Below, one piece after another: positions 40,461 to 54,151 of a stretch of 64,000 nt of DNA. The stretch comes from Polytrichum commune (lineage: Eukaryota > Streptophyta > Polytrichopsida > Polytrichales > Polytrichaceae), in NCBI GenBank assembly GCA_950295325.1, contig OX485809.1, positions 37,081,081-37,145,080 on the forward strand, in the 5' to 3' direction. How positions within the stretch are numbered: the first letter of the stretch is position 1; every line of letters starts with the position of its first letter. Below the pieces are notes generated by a model that saw only the letters and a list, made by a program, of their open reading frames with translations, searched no databases and was not told the origin of the DNA. Made by a program: the position numbers and the translations under genes.

Positions 40461-42368
40461 ATGGCAATGGCGCATTCACAAAGTAATTTTGTTGCAGGGC
40501 TGTTCTTGCAGGCTGTTCTGGTGTCAGTAGTGATGATCAGCTCTGTTCAAGGTCTGTTCCCTAAGCTCCATCATATTTGATACATGACTCAATTGAAGAA
40601 TAATATAAGTTGCTTCAAGGTTCAGTTTGTGTGAAGATGTTGTAGACCTCCCAGCAGGCTAGGTGATCTTAACTTGACAATCATGTATACTGTAACCATG
40701 CATTGCCTTGAAGTCTGACATTGATTCTGACTCCTGAGTATGCTAGAAGGGGCTAAAATTACATTCTTTCTAGATGAGTAACAGATGATCCAAAATCTCA
40801 TGTACTCTTAACAAATTCTTGCAGAGGGCCCATGCAACTTAGATTTCTGTTATTGGTTCACATCTGATCCAATGTACTTGTGTTCATGTAAATGTTTGAA
40901 CATTGCTTTAGCTCTAGACTATATGAGTTTCATAAGATTTAGATGCAATCTTCTTTGCAATAGTGATTCTGTATGTGAGTTGTAATGAATATGGGAACAG
41001 ATAAGTTAGTGCGTGATAAGGCCGAATTGCTGCCATTTCGCTTGTGCCATTGTGGGTCAGTCTGATGATTTATACCAGTCTGCTGATGAAGTGTATCATG
41101 AGTCATGACCCATGATGTGGCACAAAGTGCACAGACTCTAACAACTTGTTGCATTGATTTATTTATTTATCTTGCAACGATGTTGGTGATGGATCACCTA
41201 AATTTATGGAGAGTCATGACATAGTCATCAATTACAATTGATAATGTATCTCTTCATATCCAACCAAGAACAAACACATCAATAAAAAAAAATTACCTAA
41301 CCATTACATTCGATAACGGGTCACATGTGTCATATGCCATCTGATCAGATGTAGTAGACATCAAATGCCTACCTTGTTGCTATTCTTCTTCCCTGTTGAA
41401 TTGCTTTGCAGGTTGGTTAGGTGTCAACTACAACCTATGGCATGACTCCTCCTCGCATGCACAAACTAGTTTGACTAAAAATGAATCGTCCAACTCATGT
41501 TATCATTCGTCATGTGTAGGGGATACGACTATCAATCTCCTCAACTCGTGCACGGAGGACTTAACAGCATGCCAAACTAGCAGTAGCGGAACCATTGCTT
41601 GCTACGTGTTGGGCGCCAATGGCGGTTCTTACTCCCTTGATGTGGGCACCACGTGGACAGGCGGTGTCATTTGGGCATTCCCAGCCAGCAGTGGGACAAA
41701 TACAACGATTGGGAATGACGCCAAGCCTCAAGCTGATCTAGCTGAGTTCACCATAAATGCCAATGGCGAGGATTCTTATGACATCAGCCTCGTGGTACAC
41801 AAACATAGACAACGATCAATCGCTTTCAATCGCCTCTTAAATTCTTTGAACAAGATGCCCACTTTCTCTTACTCTCTCTCCTGCCCGAAAGGAACACATC
41901 TACGTATCATCATTTTGTAGAAAGTGGCCCTGCATGCGAAAGGCTCTTATCTATCTATCTATCTATCTATCTATTTGTGCTTGATGATCGATTTTGTTTC
42001 CATTTCCTACTATTATGATGAATCTCTCACGAGATGTGAAATGTCAACCTTTGCAGAATGCATACAACCTCGCCATGCAGATCAGCCTACCCTCTCCCGC
42101 TGGCACACCATCTGGACTCACGTGCACTTCCATCACTTGCTCCATCAGTGACATCAATAGTGTCTGCCAATCACCCAACACCTTCACCGGGGCTCCAGGA
42201 GAAGGTTGCTACAACACTGATGGCCCCGGAAGTACTTCGCCCACTCCCGGGACGATGCTATTCGCAAATGTGTGTCCCCAGGTATACACGTACTCCACGG
42301 ATAACGCCAACCATGTGTACGGGTGCCCGACAACGAGCAATTACCAAGTTCAATGGTGCCCATCGTAG
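40461..42368 (+). CDS. Thaumatin-like (PR-5 family) secreted protein, three exons
   Basis: Exons 40461-40551, 41412-41794 and 42057-42368 join in phase with GT-AG introns (TCAAG|GTCTGT, TTTGCAG, CTCGTG|GTACAC, TTTGCAG) to give 261 residues. The first exon encodes a signal peptide (GLFLQAVLVSVVMISSVQ). The middle holds TGGVIWAFPAS and LAEFTINANGEDSYDISLV, and exon 3 continues NAYNLAMQISLP, matching the thaumatin pattern LAEFTL...YDVSLVDGYN. The end, FANVCPQVYTYSTDNANHVYGCP, matches the family's CP-AYSY--DD---TF-C signature. Family members are extracellular defence or stress proteins, often with antifungal or glucan-binding activity. The N-terminal third is unusually divergent, and the Arg of the usual acidic-cleft REDDD set is not evident, so its binding may differ. 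Element 2 ends about 640 bp before the start codon. Confidence 0.85.
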
Positions 42369-45300
42369 GCCACCTTCGTAGAGCTTGAAGTGGTCGTCCG
42401 GAATTAGGAAGGACATAACATCACTCAGCCATTTTGGTTAGTTCACGGGACCTTGAAATGAAGTATATTGATAATGTGTGTTCCATGAATAAAATGGTAG
42501 TATATAATGAATGTTCATACACACATGCTGACAATCGAAAACTCGGGTGGAATTATATTTTGACACTATTAATAGAGAATATTGTTCATGTTGGCACTAG
42601 TCACTAGGAACATTATTCATCATAAAATATTTATTGCTACTGTTCATTATTTATACCAATGTTAATTTCTTCCCATGAAAATAAGACAGTGGAGGCCTTG
42701 TCAAATGTGAAAAAATTGAACTCATCCATATATGGCTAAGTAATGTTTTGGAGGATGATTTCTCCATAGTCCCATAGCTTAATCCTTGTTAACATGTCCC
42801 TTCCGTTGTTGAAGTTGCCAATCTTCATGATTGAAGAGCCTAGAGGAGAGGACACCGAAATTGCTATTAAGGGTTATTAAGTTCATATTGGTGGCTAATA
42901 GCTATGGTGGCAGCTAGCTAAACTACATGGGAACAACATAGCATATACAAACTACTTTAGCATCAGCATTGATACTCACACATACATAGCTTAGTTGCGA
43001 AGACGTCACGATTTAGCAACTAGCAGCTGCTTGCACCAAGGGCTAGATGTGGTCTTGAGTACCTAAAAACTGAATTAAAGATAACTTACCGGTGCCTACG
43101 TTTGTGGAAATTCAAGTGAAGGAAACCCCATCATGATGGTGTATCTAAATAAAGAAGGTTACAATCTGAGTGAATTATTTACTGCATCAATTTGTAAGCT
43201 GAATTGTGATGGATCCACTTGAGCTTCCTTTAGCCACTGGTGAAGTCAAAATTTCTTCTGCATCTAGAAATTAAGTATTGGGTTATGTACAGTGTGTCAC
43301 AAAACTTAAAATCTATCAAATTACGAGGCTTCCCTGAACAGAGCTTGAATGAAGCTTTCAAGTCTCTAACATCTTTTGAGAGGTCATTTCTATCACGAGT
43401 TGAGTTTGGGAATAGGATAATCTGGTGCAAATATGAATAGAAGTGACACATTGCTGATGAATCTTGAGATATAGCATGTTGCCCATGAAGAGACCTGCTA
43501 AATTACATAGTAAAAGCACTTGCAATTGTCATTTTCCTTATTTGGTATAGACAACTATACACATCATGTCTCCAAGATCACTTGCAAACTTGGCACTTCT
43601 TCATGATGGAGGAGCATTTGTTAAATGAATTGAGGATCAGTACGAGGTGACAATTCCAGGCCGTTTCCACATTGTTATGAAATAAAATTGATTTTAAAAT
43701 CTAGAAGTCAAAAAGGCTAATGGGACTATAAGTATATCATGATGGTTTCAAACCGGCTAATTTTTTAGAGTGGTGAAGTGTAGTAGCCTTCGTGAGATAG
43801 AGGTTAATGCCAACTTGATGGTCTAATTAAAAGAAAGACTTGAGGCTCCCTGGAACTACATTCGTAAACAATATTGAAAACTTATCTCTAATAAGATTAT
43901 ATAGGGGACATTCCTACATGAAATGTGCCTCATTTTCAATTGCATTAAGCAAAATAACATAACATAGTATCTCTAGAGATAGGGATAGTTATAACGCCCA
44001 ATGATGACACTTTACGCCCAATAAGACACTCTCTTTGAGGCAGCCCATGAACTTTGCCCCCGCAAAGGCCCTTAATCAAGGATACCATGGGGCTCAAACC
44101 TTAATATCTACCACCTCAACATGTATTGCCATCCAAAATTGGGGTTAGATTGGGGTTGGGGTTAAGGTTGGCAATTGGGCCTCCTCAACCTATATTATCA
44201 TCCATAATGGGGCTATTAGGGTTGGGATCAAGGTTTGGGTTGCCTTGCTCTTACACACAAAATTTCAAATGGGCACTTTTAGTTCCACACCCACAATTTG
44301 TAGGATATGAAATACACAATTAATGCAAGATTATTGACAAATCCAAATTGTTGTCGTAGCCATTTCCTCATAGTTTTTGGAGCTCATATGTTTATCTCCA
44401 TTCATTTTCAAAATCAAGATTCTTGAGCTCATTAAATGATCATAAAGGTCCCCCAATTATTTTGAACTATTGAATCTAGAATGTTTTAACAAATTTTTAG
44501 CATGTAGTCCTATCTTTTTTTCCAACATATGCCATTTTAATGCTTGTTCTCAAATCCACATTTGATGACACACCGCTCAAATATGGGTGTATGATTTAAG
44601 GAAAGCAATTAAGTGCATAAGAAGAAGAGGATGCAGGAAAAAAATGCAAGGAAAACATAGGTAGGTGTGACATGTTACATGACCAAACGCTCCTTGGATG
44701 GCGTATGTCCGTTGTAACCACCGTCTGTAGACGTTGCGCTCATGTGGCACTCAACGTACTGCGGCAAAATGGCAGCCCTCCCTACTTCTTGTGGTACTTA
44801 AGAAATAAACCTACACAATCAAGAGGACCTCAATCAATTTTATGCGACAGTTGATTCGGAGTTTCCACTGTCGAACCCAACTTGCTGCTGTATACATTAT
44901 TCCTCTACGGCCTTTCTTAATCTCCTATTCTTTGCTCTATTCTTTGTGGCTTTAGCTCTCGCAATCTCCACTCGCAAGCACTCCTTCCTCTGTTTTGCAG
45001 CCTTACGCTTTGCTGCAACAGATCTTGAAGCTCCCATCCTCCCGAAACCCTAGTCGAAACCCCTTCTCCAAACCAGGAAACGATCACAGTCGGCGAGTTG
45101 AAACGGAAGAGAGAAGTCGAAACGAGAGAGACGAAGTCCCTGCCGTTGGATCTGTGCCCGCGCATCTTCGACGGTCGAGACTCTTCATGCATTTCCCCCG
45201 CGTGAGTCATTTCAAGATGAACAGTCCATGATTGAAAGAACAAGCAGTTACAGCGCACTAACTGTCATCATTATTCTCCTAAGGGATTTGCACTCCTAAG

Positions 45301-46743
45301 GGATTTGGAAATTAACGAAATAAGAGTACTGGGATACCACCGAATTAATGCAGTAGTTGTAGCATAATTTTATCACAAATTCCTCCAATTCTTTTACCTA
45401 TGAATTAAAATTTCCAGAGATGGAAAAAGGGATGTATCGTTCAATTTAAAAATTTAAATTTCAATGTTCATAAATTAAAAGGAATTCCAATGATTTCAAG
45501 TCAGGTGAATCAACAATTAAATGTGAAGATGATATGGTTTTTAAAATAAACAATGAAAAAAAATCCAAACATAAAAAGGAACACGAATTATTGGAATTTA
45601 TGATATTTTTCTTGCCTAACTGTATGTTTGAATGGTAAGCTTTGGGGGCATTCACGGTTGGGGTACTACTTTTGGGTGTCTAACGGAAAAATGACTTTTT
45701 TAGATAACTTCACATGCTTGGTATGCTTAGATTTATATTGTGAAGCATATTTTGGATCATACCTACATTTCATACTCCATATTGAGTACACCTACAAAGT
45801 TAATTTAGAAGGAATAGGGTCATCTAAGATATCCTTTTGATTCCTTAAAGGACATTTAGGAGTGTTATCTTAATTGTTCACCTTAGGATCAAGGAATGAA
45901 AAGGACAAGAAGAATCAATCGAAACGATCCCAAATTTTTTCCTCACTATCATCCTTCAATTGTGTACCAATAGAACCAAATATGTATTGAATACCAATTG
46001 CCCAACTTTACATGTGGCACCAAACATGGCCAAAAATACATATAATCACGGCCACACGTAAAAGGAACGTCTACTATTAGAATTGGACAAAAAAAATTAT
46101 ATGAACGGACACATGACACTTATACCAAGGTACCAAGATGCAAAACAGGGAAAAAATGACCTATGATGTACACTTGAATAATAAAAAATGCCATTGATGT
46201 GGCCGAAGGGTTTAGGGTTTTGGGTTTTGGGAATCTACAAACCCTGTAGATTCCCCGGAGAACCCTTACCTAAACCATGAAGATGCCCTGAAACCCTAAA
46301 GATGCCTGGAATATTCCCCCGAAACCCTATAGATTCCCTACAGATTCCCCGGAAAACCCTTACCCTAAACCCTGAAGAATCCCCGAAACTATGTTCGGGG
46401 AAAACCGACGGCTAGTTCATTATCAGCCGATGGATTTCCCCTCATGGCCAGTCCAAATTTCCAACCATCGGATGGCAATCCGATTGTAATTTCAATCCTC
46501 CAGCAATTAGCTGATGGACTAGAAAATGTCCCGGAAATGTAGCCGATTCTTCTTGTGAGTTACTGGATTTCAGCCGGAAGCATCCAGAGCGCTATTTGTC
46601 TGGGGCATTTGATGATGCACTTGAGGAAGTACCCTAAACCTTAAACTTTTTGAATTATGCAACCTTTTCATGACCAAATCCAATTGTTTCTATGAAGAGT
46701 TGGGGGACCCTTGGCCTTCAAGCACTGAAGGCATTGCTAGGTT
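42369..46743. other. Gene-poor host DNA
   Basis: I find no gene that I can support. A 113-codon frame at 44917-45258 (minus) shows no domain. Around 44120-44250 a short segment (GGGGTTAGATTGGGGTTGGG and relatives) is loosely duplicated. From about 46200 the sequence becomes a diffuse repeat of AAACCCTNTAGATTCCC-like phrases, which reappears at 47400-47520 and 49255-49345 on either side of later insertions. Confidence 0.45.
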
Positions 46744-47129
46744 CAATTGAGGAGAACGCTAAATTGCATGTAAGGAAGGATAAGGCGGGAGCGGTGCGCC
46801 TCGGCGTCCACCGTGGTGCGCCACGGTGGACGCCTAGTTTTCCTTGCGGCCCGCCTCCGCCGGTAACTTCCTCGCTCGGTAACTCCGACCCGTCGCATAC
46901 AATTCTATACTTGGGGCACACGTTCTATACTTGGGGGCCCCAAGTGGAGGAACTGGGGCCCCAAAGTGTCTCAATCTCTGAACTGGGGCCCCAACTGTAG
47001 CACTTCGGGCCCTGAGTGTAGGAACTGGGGCCCCAAGTGTGTCCAGGGTGGCGCGCCACGGTGGACGCCGAGGCACGCCGCTCCCGCCTTATCCTTCCTT
47101 ACATGCGATTTAGCGTTCTCCTTCAATTG
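46744..47129. mobile_element. Foldback (long inverted repeat) element with GGGGCCCC-rich loop
   Basis: About 85 bp at 46744-46830 (CAATTGAGGAGAACGCTAAA onward to GGTGCGCCAC) is repeated in inverted orientation at about 47045-47129 with only a few differences. The loop of about 215 bp has four to five copies of AACTGGGGCCCCAA-like palindromes. The length and form suit a non-autonomous foldback or MITE-type element. I do not see a clear target duplication. The transcript would form a long hairpin. Confidence 0.75.
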
Positions 47130-47523
47130 ATGCCAAGGATATTAACTCTTCAAATTTAAAGTTTTGAACATGCCTTTATTTTCACTTATTCAAGATTTTG
47201 TACTAGGAAATGATTTCTAATAACTTTTCATACATCTTTTAAACAATTAGTGCCGATATGAATTCCATTTAATCAGATATTGGCCAATGAAAATATGAAA
47301 ATATAGGCAATTGGCCGATTGATTTTACAAAAGAGCGGCTCTTGCCGATGTAAATTGGAAAAAATCCGACCCTTCGTAGCAACTATCGGCAATTAGCCAC
47401 TAAGACTTCAAAAACTTCCCGAACTTTGCCCCGAAATCCTAAAGATGCCTAGAATATTCTTTGAAACCCTTTTGCATTCCTTGAATCCCTGCATATTCTT
47501 AGAATATTCTCTTTGATTCCCAT

Positions 47524-49243
47524 TGTGAGGCCTAAACCTCCACCCTTATGTGTCGTAGTCCGGGTGGGGGCGAGGAATCACATGCGCTACGATGGCTCTC
47601 CATAAGATCCAGACAACCACCCAAGGTCTCATAATCTTCTAACAAAACCCTTTTACTTTTATTCAAACATTTAGCCCACAAGTATTTAGAAATACTTGGG
47701 TGTATACAAGGTCCTAACTAATCAACCTATGGACCTGACTTCCCTTCCCACTATTCACTAATCCCTAAATCCACATGAAGTCACAACCCCACCCTTAATT
47801 CAAATCCTTAGACACTGCTGCCCATTAGTTAGCTCCCGCATCAATTCCCATAGTACTCCCAACCCCCTCACTTAGCTGAACCTATTCTATTCACCCCCGA
47901 CTAAACTCTGCTCAACCTCGTGGCAGATGCGTCCCCGAATAGAGTCACGTCAGCGAGGGGAAGCTTCCTCGGCCTCCTCCAGTCCTTCCGGCACAGCAGG
48001 GTCATAGCACCCAACCTTCCTTCACAGAACCCTGTCGTCCCCCTCCAGCTGCATTCAAGGGCCCCTGGTACTACACCCCCATCATGGCAGGGACGAGCGT
48101 CCACATTGGTCACCAAGCACCCCCATACTGGACATGCCCCCAATGCCACTCCGAGCTGGACCTCTCCAGCTCCTCAGCTAGCTTACCCGGTGGTATCCTT
48201 ATTTCCTCTCCCAATATTGAATTTAGATGACCCAAGGCAACTGATTCACCGCATTTCTGCAGACTAGTCACCCATGTTCGGTCTGGAAGAATCACTCGTA
48301 TGTTGGCCTAGGTTGCAACCAGTAAATTGACAGCTCCAATTCAATGCCCAATCTCACAACCTGGTGCTGGCGAATCCCTTTACCCAGGCATTCCCTCCTG
48401 GTTCGTCCTCTCCCCTCTCACAATCAATTCAGCAATTTTTTCATTACCAGTGGGGAAATTCTGTTGGCCAGAACCCAGATTCGAGCTGGATTTTAGCAGC
48501 TTCTCCTTTCCGCGGCAGCGCTGCTCATTAATTCTGTTAGCTTCTCCTCCTGCTGCTGCTGCTGCAATTGGGTCTGAGGCGACCTCGAGGTTGCTCCCTT
48601 CCTGCCACATTCAAGCTTCGATAACCCTTGTGGCTAATCATCTCCCCGCATCAGCCCCTCTCGTATTCGCCCCAGTGCTGACCATTCTCGGTCGTATTCC
48701 TCCGAGTGCATGTCTCCAGCCAGTAATACATTCAGCTAGCTCATCCCTTCGGCACCCACATTCTCAGTGGGTTTGATGAATCCTCGCCTCGCCGCCATTA
48801 CCTCATTTCTCAACCAGCTAACCCCACCGCCGAACTAACTGTGAGAGAGAATGCGGCTGCTCCCAGCCTCTCCAGGCCCCCTGCTTGCTGGATCCGAGAT
48901 TCAGGCCTCATCCCCAATCTCAGTAGCGGTCCCTCTCCTTCTACAACCTAGCCTTTACTAAAAAATGACAATAGCACTGCCTAAAACAATCACTAATAGG
49001 CCTTAATCGGCCAATAAACTCAGCTTGCACCTAAATTCCAACCCCCGAACACCTTAACTAATTCCAATTAACCCCGGCCGCTTTCCACCATAAAGCACTA
49101 CCCCTTGAACTTTAAACTTAATTCTAACACAAGCTAACATTCACACTCTGTTTATGTTTTATAGTATTTTATGAAAAATGGAAGTCTAGATTCTAACACT
49201 TAAGAGGTTAACAACACATGTGGCCATTGTTTTTGGGCTCACA
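47524..49243. mobile_element. Solo LTR (or non-coding LTR element) with 5-bp target duplication
   Basis: The segment begins TGTGAGGCC and ends GGGCTCACA, giving TG...CA ends and a short inverted repeat. CCCAT flanks it on both sides (47519-47523 and 49244-49248). It is 1720 bp long and has no convincing coding frame, which suits a solo LTR left by recombination. It interrupts the diffuse AGATTCCC-type repeat seen on both sides. Orientation is undetermined. Confidence 0.75.
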
Positions 49244-49248
49244 CCCAT

Positions 49249-51481
49249 CAACTTCAGATTCTCATAAGATTCCTTGAAAATAGATGGCATATTCCCTTAA
49301 AAACCAAAAGATTCCCTTAAATTGCTTGAAAGAGTCCCTGAAACCGGCCTCAACCTCTTAATACAAATTAACAACTAGATCCACCATAATTCATTCACTT
49401 TATAAAAAAATCCTAGAAATTCTAGGTATTGGTAGATCTTGTACTTAAAGCACCACACATGTATTAGAGGTGTACATAATCATTTCATTCTTTCCCGCCC
49501 ACCATCACTCCACTCCTTCCCCATATCTTTCCTTCATCATTGCATTCCTTCCCATGCACTCCGTCCTTCTTTTTCCTATGTCCTCTCCTTTTACTTGTTC
49601 TCTCTTCCAACTCATCATAATAATGATGGCACATGCAAGAATTGTCACACCACACCCAAATTCCGGACCTTACCATTCCTTTGAAAGTCCTTTCCGGATC
49701 CTTAAATTAACGAAGACTACACATCTTATTTTAGAGAGGTTTTTGAAATTTTGATGCATTGGGCATCTTTATATAACCATTTTAATCATATTACTATCGA
49801 TCATTCAAAGAAGTAAAATAAAATTCTATTAATTTGGGTATGTTAAAAAAATTGAGCAAAATTGAACTTTTGATTGTCGACTATTATCTTGGGGGGGGGG
49901 GGGAGGTTTCCCTAAACTAATACCTTCCATTAACATTGCACTCAAATGCCCATCTCTCTTTAAAAATTTAGATCCAAAGAATAAATTGACCTTGTCCGGA
50001 TGATTCCTTTTCTTACCAATTGGGGTTCAAGATAGATTCCGGTTATTCCCACAAAAGGACATATACGGACATTAAATATTGGGCGAAACAAGTTGGTGTA
50101 AACTTATATGCAAAATTTGAGGGACTATGCTCCAATATTTGGATTAAATATATGGTAAGGGCCTATGCTCAAACCGTGGGGCGAAGGCAAAGAAGGGGGG
50201 GTGTCGGAAAACTGGGCTGAGACAGTCCTTTTTCATACCCATATCATGCCAGTACCCTATTGTTTGTTAGTGGTGGTTGGTACTCAAGCTGTAGTGACAC
50301 ACGATCGTTATGTACACGACAAACTTTTCATCCAAATTTCAATCATCCATGACAATATTTAATCACAAGATGCTAACAAGAAGGTAGGGCTTTGGCCAGT
50401 GGATGAAATCATCCATCTACCATGATAATATTTGTTCACTTATTCACAAAAAGTGTCATCCGAAAAGTTACCATAGTGATGTAAAATACCATATGACACT
50501 CAATATTAAATATAGTGTAGTCAGTACGCATTGCAAGTTTACCACACCACCAGTAACATCTTATGTGTAACAGTTCCTCTATCTCAGGTAAAGCTAACTT
50601 AACAATGTTGAAGTCCACAGCTTTTCTATCAATCTTCTCTCAAGAGTACATAATATTGCGTCATTTTAGATGCACAATGTTACTGAAGGCACCGTACAGT
50701 CTCTTTGATGTTGTACGTGCCTATTCCAATTCCAACCACAACCTCTTTGAAGACCTGAGGTTAATATCTATATCCTCGTCACTGTTCTGGAGAAGTAGTT
50801 CACAATTCGACATTGCCTGTTTTAAAAACCAAATGGTCATAGTTGCTTTAGCGTGTGGATCAGTGCTTTCACAAATTTGTACCAAGCATTAAAGGCCAGT
50901 AATGCAGGGCTGCAGGAGCTTGAGTACTTAGAAAGCTTCTCCCGAGTGCAATACGTTAGTCTTAATATTCACTTGAATACTACGAAAAGAAGAGCAAACA
51001 TAGCGTACTTAGATATTTCACTTGGGAGAATTTTATCCTAACACCAGCTGCTTTTGTGTATCCTAGTGAGTATGGCAATACTACGTATTCAGAAATTCAA
51101 GCTAATGAAACAGCAGCACAATGCACATTGAGATTAGTGGATAAATGGTGCATTTGGTCGAGATTCAGAACATGGAGGTTATGTTGAATTCATTACATCT
51201 CAAACTACTTCCTGTCATCAGGTATGTCGATGTGAATAATAGGTGCGGTGAATAAAAGAGACATTGAACAATCACCACAAAAGCGTAGTTCTAATGTGCT
51301 CTACTCAAGGTGGGCAAGGAGTGTTTGCAGGAAAATATCATATAACTGTTAAAGACAAAGAATGTCACAAAATCTCAACATAACCGCTACATGGAGCTTA
51401 TATGTATTATTTTAGTCAAGTAAATTCTTAACAAATTCCTCTACTATTCACAAAAGCTTTCTTTCTCTAAGAATGTTTTTT
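49249..51481. other. Non-coding host DNA 3' of the LEA cluster
   Basis: No gene is recognised. A G-run lies at about 49891-49904. The segment TCCTCTACTATTCACAAAAG near 51437 is part of the 3' flank that is repeated beside the other LEA copies. Confidence 0.45.
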
Positions 51482-52423
51482 CTACTGCTTGGGAGTGACA
51501 CTGTCCTTCACGCTCTGGTAGGCATTGCCCAACGCATCTCCGGCCTGCTGCAAAAGGCTGCCAGCTCCATCCTTGGTTTGAGCGGCCTTGTCGGATGCAG
51601 CTTGTGCGGCGTCGGAGGAAGCTTGCTTTGTCTGCTCCCATTTCTCCCCTACGACATTGCCAGCTTGGTTGGTCTTGTCCTGTGTAGCTCCTGCGGCATC
51701 GGAAGTGGCCTGCTTCGTCTCCTCCCACTTTTGACCTGCAACATTACCAGCTTGGTTTGCCTTGTCTCCGGCAGCCCCTGCTACCTCATTCGCCTTGTCC
51801 TGGGTGGATCCCGCGGCGTCCTGCTCAAAAACATCCCAAACTCTTGAGCACACATATTCTATTAGCACTCCTCAATCACTAATACTGGCCATGCCAAATT
51901 CTGCTCTATCTGCCACTAGCGCTGAACCTTTGAAACTTGATTCGAAAGGCCTGCCAAGATCTACTCCACGGAGATTGAGACAATTCATGGTCAATTGCAA
52001 AGCTATGTTGAGATCACATTTATCGACCTTCAATTAGAATCCAGTGGCTTGACCAAAACCCGGGTTGTGGACCTATGATCGGGGAGAACCGGCAGTTAGG
52101 TACACATGAACCGGTTGAGTTTGAGAAATAACCGGATGAAAGTTCAAGACTGCAGGAAAATTACCGATCATTTTAGAGGAATTTATAGAATATACGCCGA
52201 TTTAATAAAGGATGTCAACATGTAACCGATTGGACTTGCAAACACTAGGATCTCAACCGACTATGCCCAAAAATCTCCCCTATCGCTGTTGTGGACGAGA
52301 AATAGCTGCTAGGCATCTTACCTTGGTTGCCTGCTGAGCCTCGCCAGCTTTCTGCTGACCCATTTGCTTGGCCTCCTCTGTCTTCTGGGCAGCTGAGTCC
52401 TTGGTGCTCTCGTAGCTTGACAT
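51482..52423 (-). CDS. LEA group-3-like protein, copy 1 (two exons)
   Basis: Exon 1 (52423-52322) encodes 34 residues, MSSYESTKDSAAQKTEEAKQ onward to QQATK, and ends AAG|GTAAGA. Exon 2 (51820-51482, acceptor TTTTTGAGCAG) encodes 112 residues to VTPKQ. The 146-aa product is hydrophilic and rich in Ala, Lys, Gln, Thr and Asp. It has repeated helical units (DKANQAGNVAGQKWEETKQA, then DKTNQAGNVVGEKWEQTKQA), typical of LEA_4/group-3 proteins. Such proteins are disordered when hydrated and form amphipathic helices on drying, protecting membranes and proteins. There is no signal peptide, so cytosolic or nuclear. A perfect ABRE-type GCCACGTGTC lies about 235 bp upstream, suggesting ABA/drought control. 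It differs from the other copies by starting exon 2 with Asp. Confidence 0.88.
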
Positions 52424-54151
52424 GGTCACAAAAAACGATCGAAGTCTGGAAAAAAATCAGGTGAAGTGAAGGATAAGAGACACTGTGAACAATGTATAGA
52501 AGAATGTAATTGGAATTGCAAGTGAGGAATGGAAAACTGTGTAGCAAAGGATGAGAAGGACGATTGCTTGAGTATGTCTGCGCGAGTGTGGTATATGTAC
52601 AGAGGATGGTTGGACAGTTGGCGGGCTCACATGAAACCTCGTCGACAACGTCGCCACGTGTCCTCACAACTTCCAAGTAGGCGTCCCACTAGGAAACCGT
52701 GGCGTCACCATTATCCAGAAAGAGGTATCTCTCAAGAGACCGACGTGGCAAGTTCACGTCAAATGGGCAATCCTGGACCTCAGTTAAGTTTCGCTGGATC
52801 CTGACCCGCCGTCCGTCAGAAAGCAGACTCCTTGCACACTGGTTGCGAAACCTATGGGATACCCATTGCCATGTGCAATTTTTCTTGACCTGACTATTTG
52901 TACCAGTGAATTTCTTCATCAATGTTCCAGCTTCCAAACAGTATCACTTCACAAGACTGATAATTCTCTTACGTGATGAAGAAAATGCTTCAGTAAGTTA
53001 TGTTTTACAACTAAGACTTGGCATCCATTGAATTTTGAAATCTTCTCTTGTTTGCCTTGATGCAAAGATGTACCATCAGACTCAAAGGAAAGATTCTGCT
53101 TCAAACAATGAATCTGTTGTCTGTTTGTCGCAGCATTCTGTGTTGAGCAGTATACTCGAGTACTATCTTTTTCGCATCACGTTCTGATTGCTGCGTGGAA
53201 AATTAATTGGGTTGGCACGCAATGGTTACTCCTAGAATCGACATATCCATGAGAATCTCATATAGATACAGAGTTGTAGCTGTGGTGGGAATCACTGGGA
53301 GAATAGCTGATGCAATTGAGTCACTTGAAGTATAATAACACCATTGATGGATGTCGACAGACATGGTGACTATTAGAACTGTACTAACTATATGGAGTCC
53401 ATTTCGCAAGGGTCTTTCAAAAAAGCAGTAGCATTGTCTGTGCATTATCTTGTATACGCCTCACTTTGGGACGCAAGATTTTTTCCATGCTCTTATGCGC
53501 ACGTCGAATAAACGCGGTCAGTGGTAATAAGCGAGTGGGGATTGGCACGAGGGAATAATAGCTTGGTGTTCAATGTGCACATTCTATTCACACAGTAATA
53601 CCTTGACGACAGGGCAGACGAGTTACGCCATCCGCATGCCTAGATGATAATTATTCAATTACTTCAATTGTTTGAAGAGATTATACTTGTACGTTGTATT
53701 GGTGAAATTGCTAGAATATTGGCGAATATGTTCTATCGAAAAGGTCCCTTCATTTATTACAAGCATTAACACGTCTGCAATTGTTTGTTGGCAGTGACTT
53801 GTGTGCCAATCCACTGCGTGCTGGCAATGACACTCTGACGCCGCTCTACGAGATGACGAGACACAGCCAACAGATTCGTCTCTATACCAAACATTCCTCT
53901 CACCAAACAATCTTTTTCAAACATTCGAAGTGTCTCGAGTATTTGTCATGTTTTCCCTAACGGTGCTCGGAAGGTAATAAATGAAGAGAACCAAATGTGC
54001 TTACACGTTCAAAATCAGAACAAAAACCTGGGGCAAACTGCGAAACTGCGAAAGTAAATTTGAATGTACTAAGTTGATCAAAAAATTTCTTTACAATTTT
54101 CTTTACAATTATTCACGATTGTAAAAAAAATTCCTACAAAAGAAGAAACCA
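52424..54151. other. Spacer between LEA copies 1 and 2
   Basis: It contains the LEA copy 1 promoter (52424 to about 52700). The rest shows no gene. Frames such as 52245-52676 and 53659-53910 lack domains. Confidence 0.45.
52653..52662. promoter_or_regulatory. ABRE / G-box upstream of LEA copy 1
   Basis: GCCACGTGTC (minus strand GACACGTGGC) is the classical ABA-response element with a G-box core, 230 bp upstream of the ATG at 52423. Confidence 0.65.

Noticed and set aside
44917-45258. 113-codon minus-strand frame in gene-poor DNA
   Set aside because: No domain and no supporting signals. The AAACCCTAG telo-box-like sequence nearby hints at an old promoter, but not enough to call a gene.
47920-48776. 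Two open frames of 115 and 149 codons, Ser/Pro/Leu-rich
   Set aside because: They lie inside the solo LTR, overlap other frames and show no domain.
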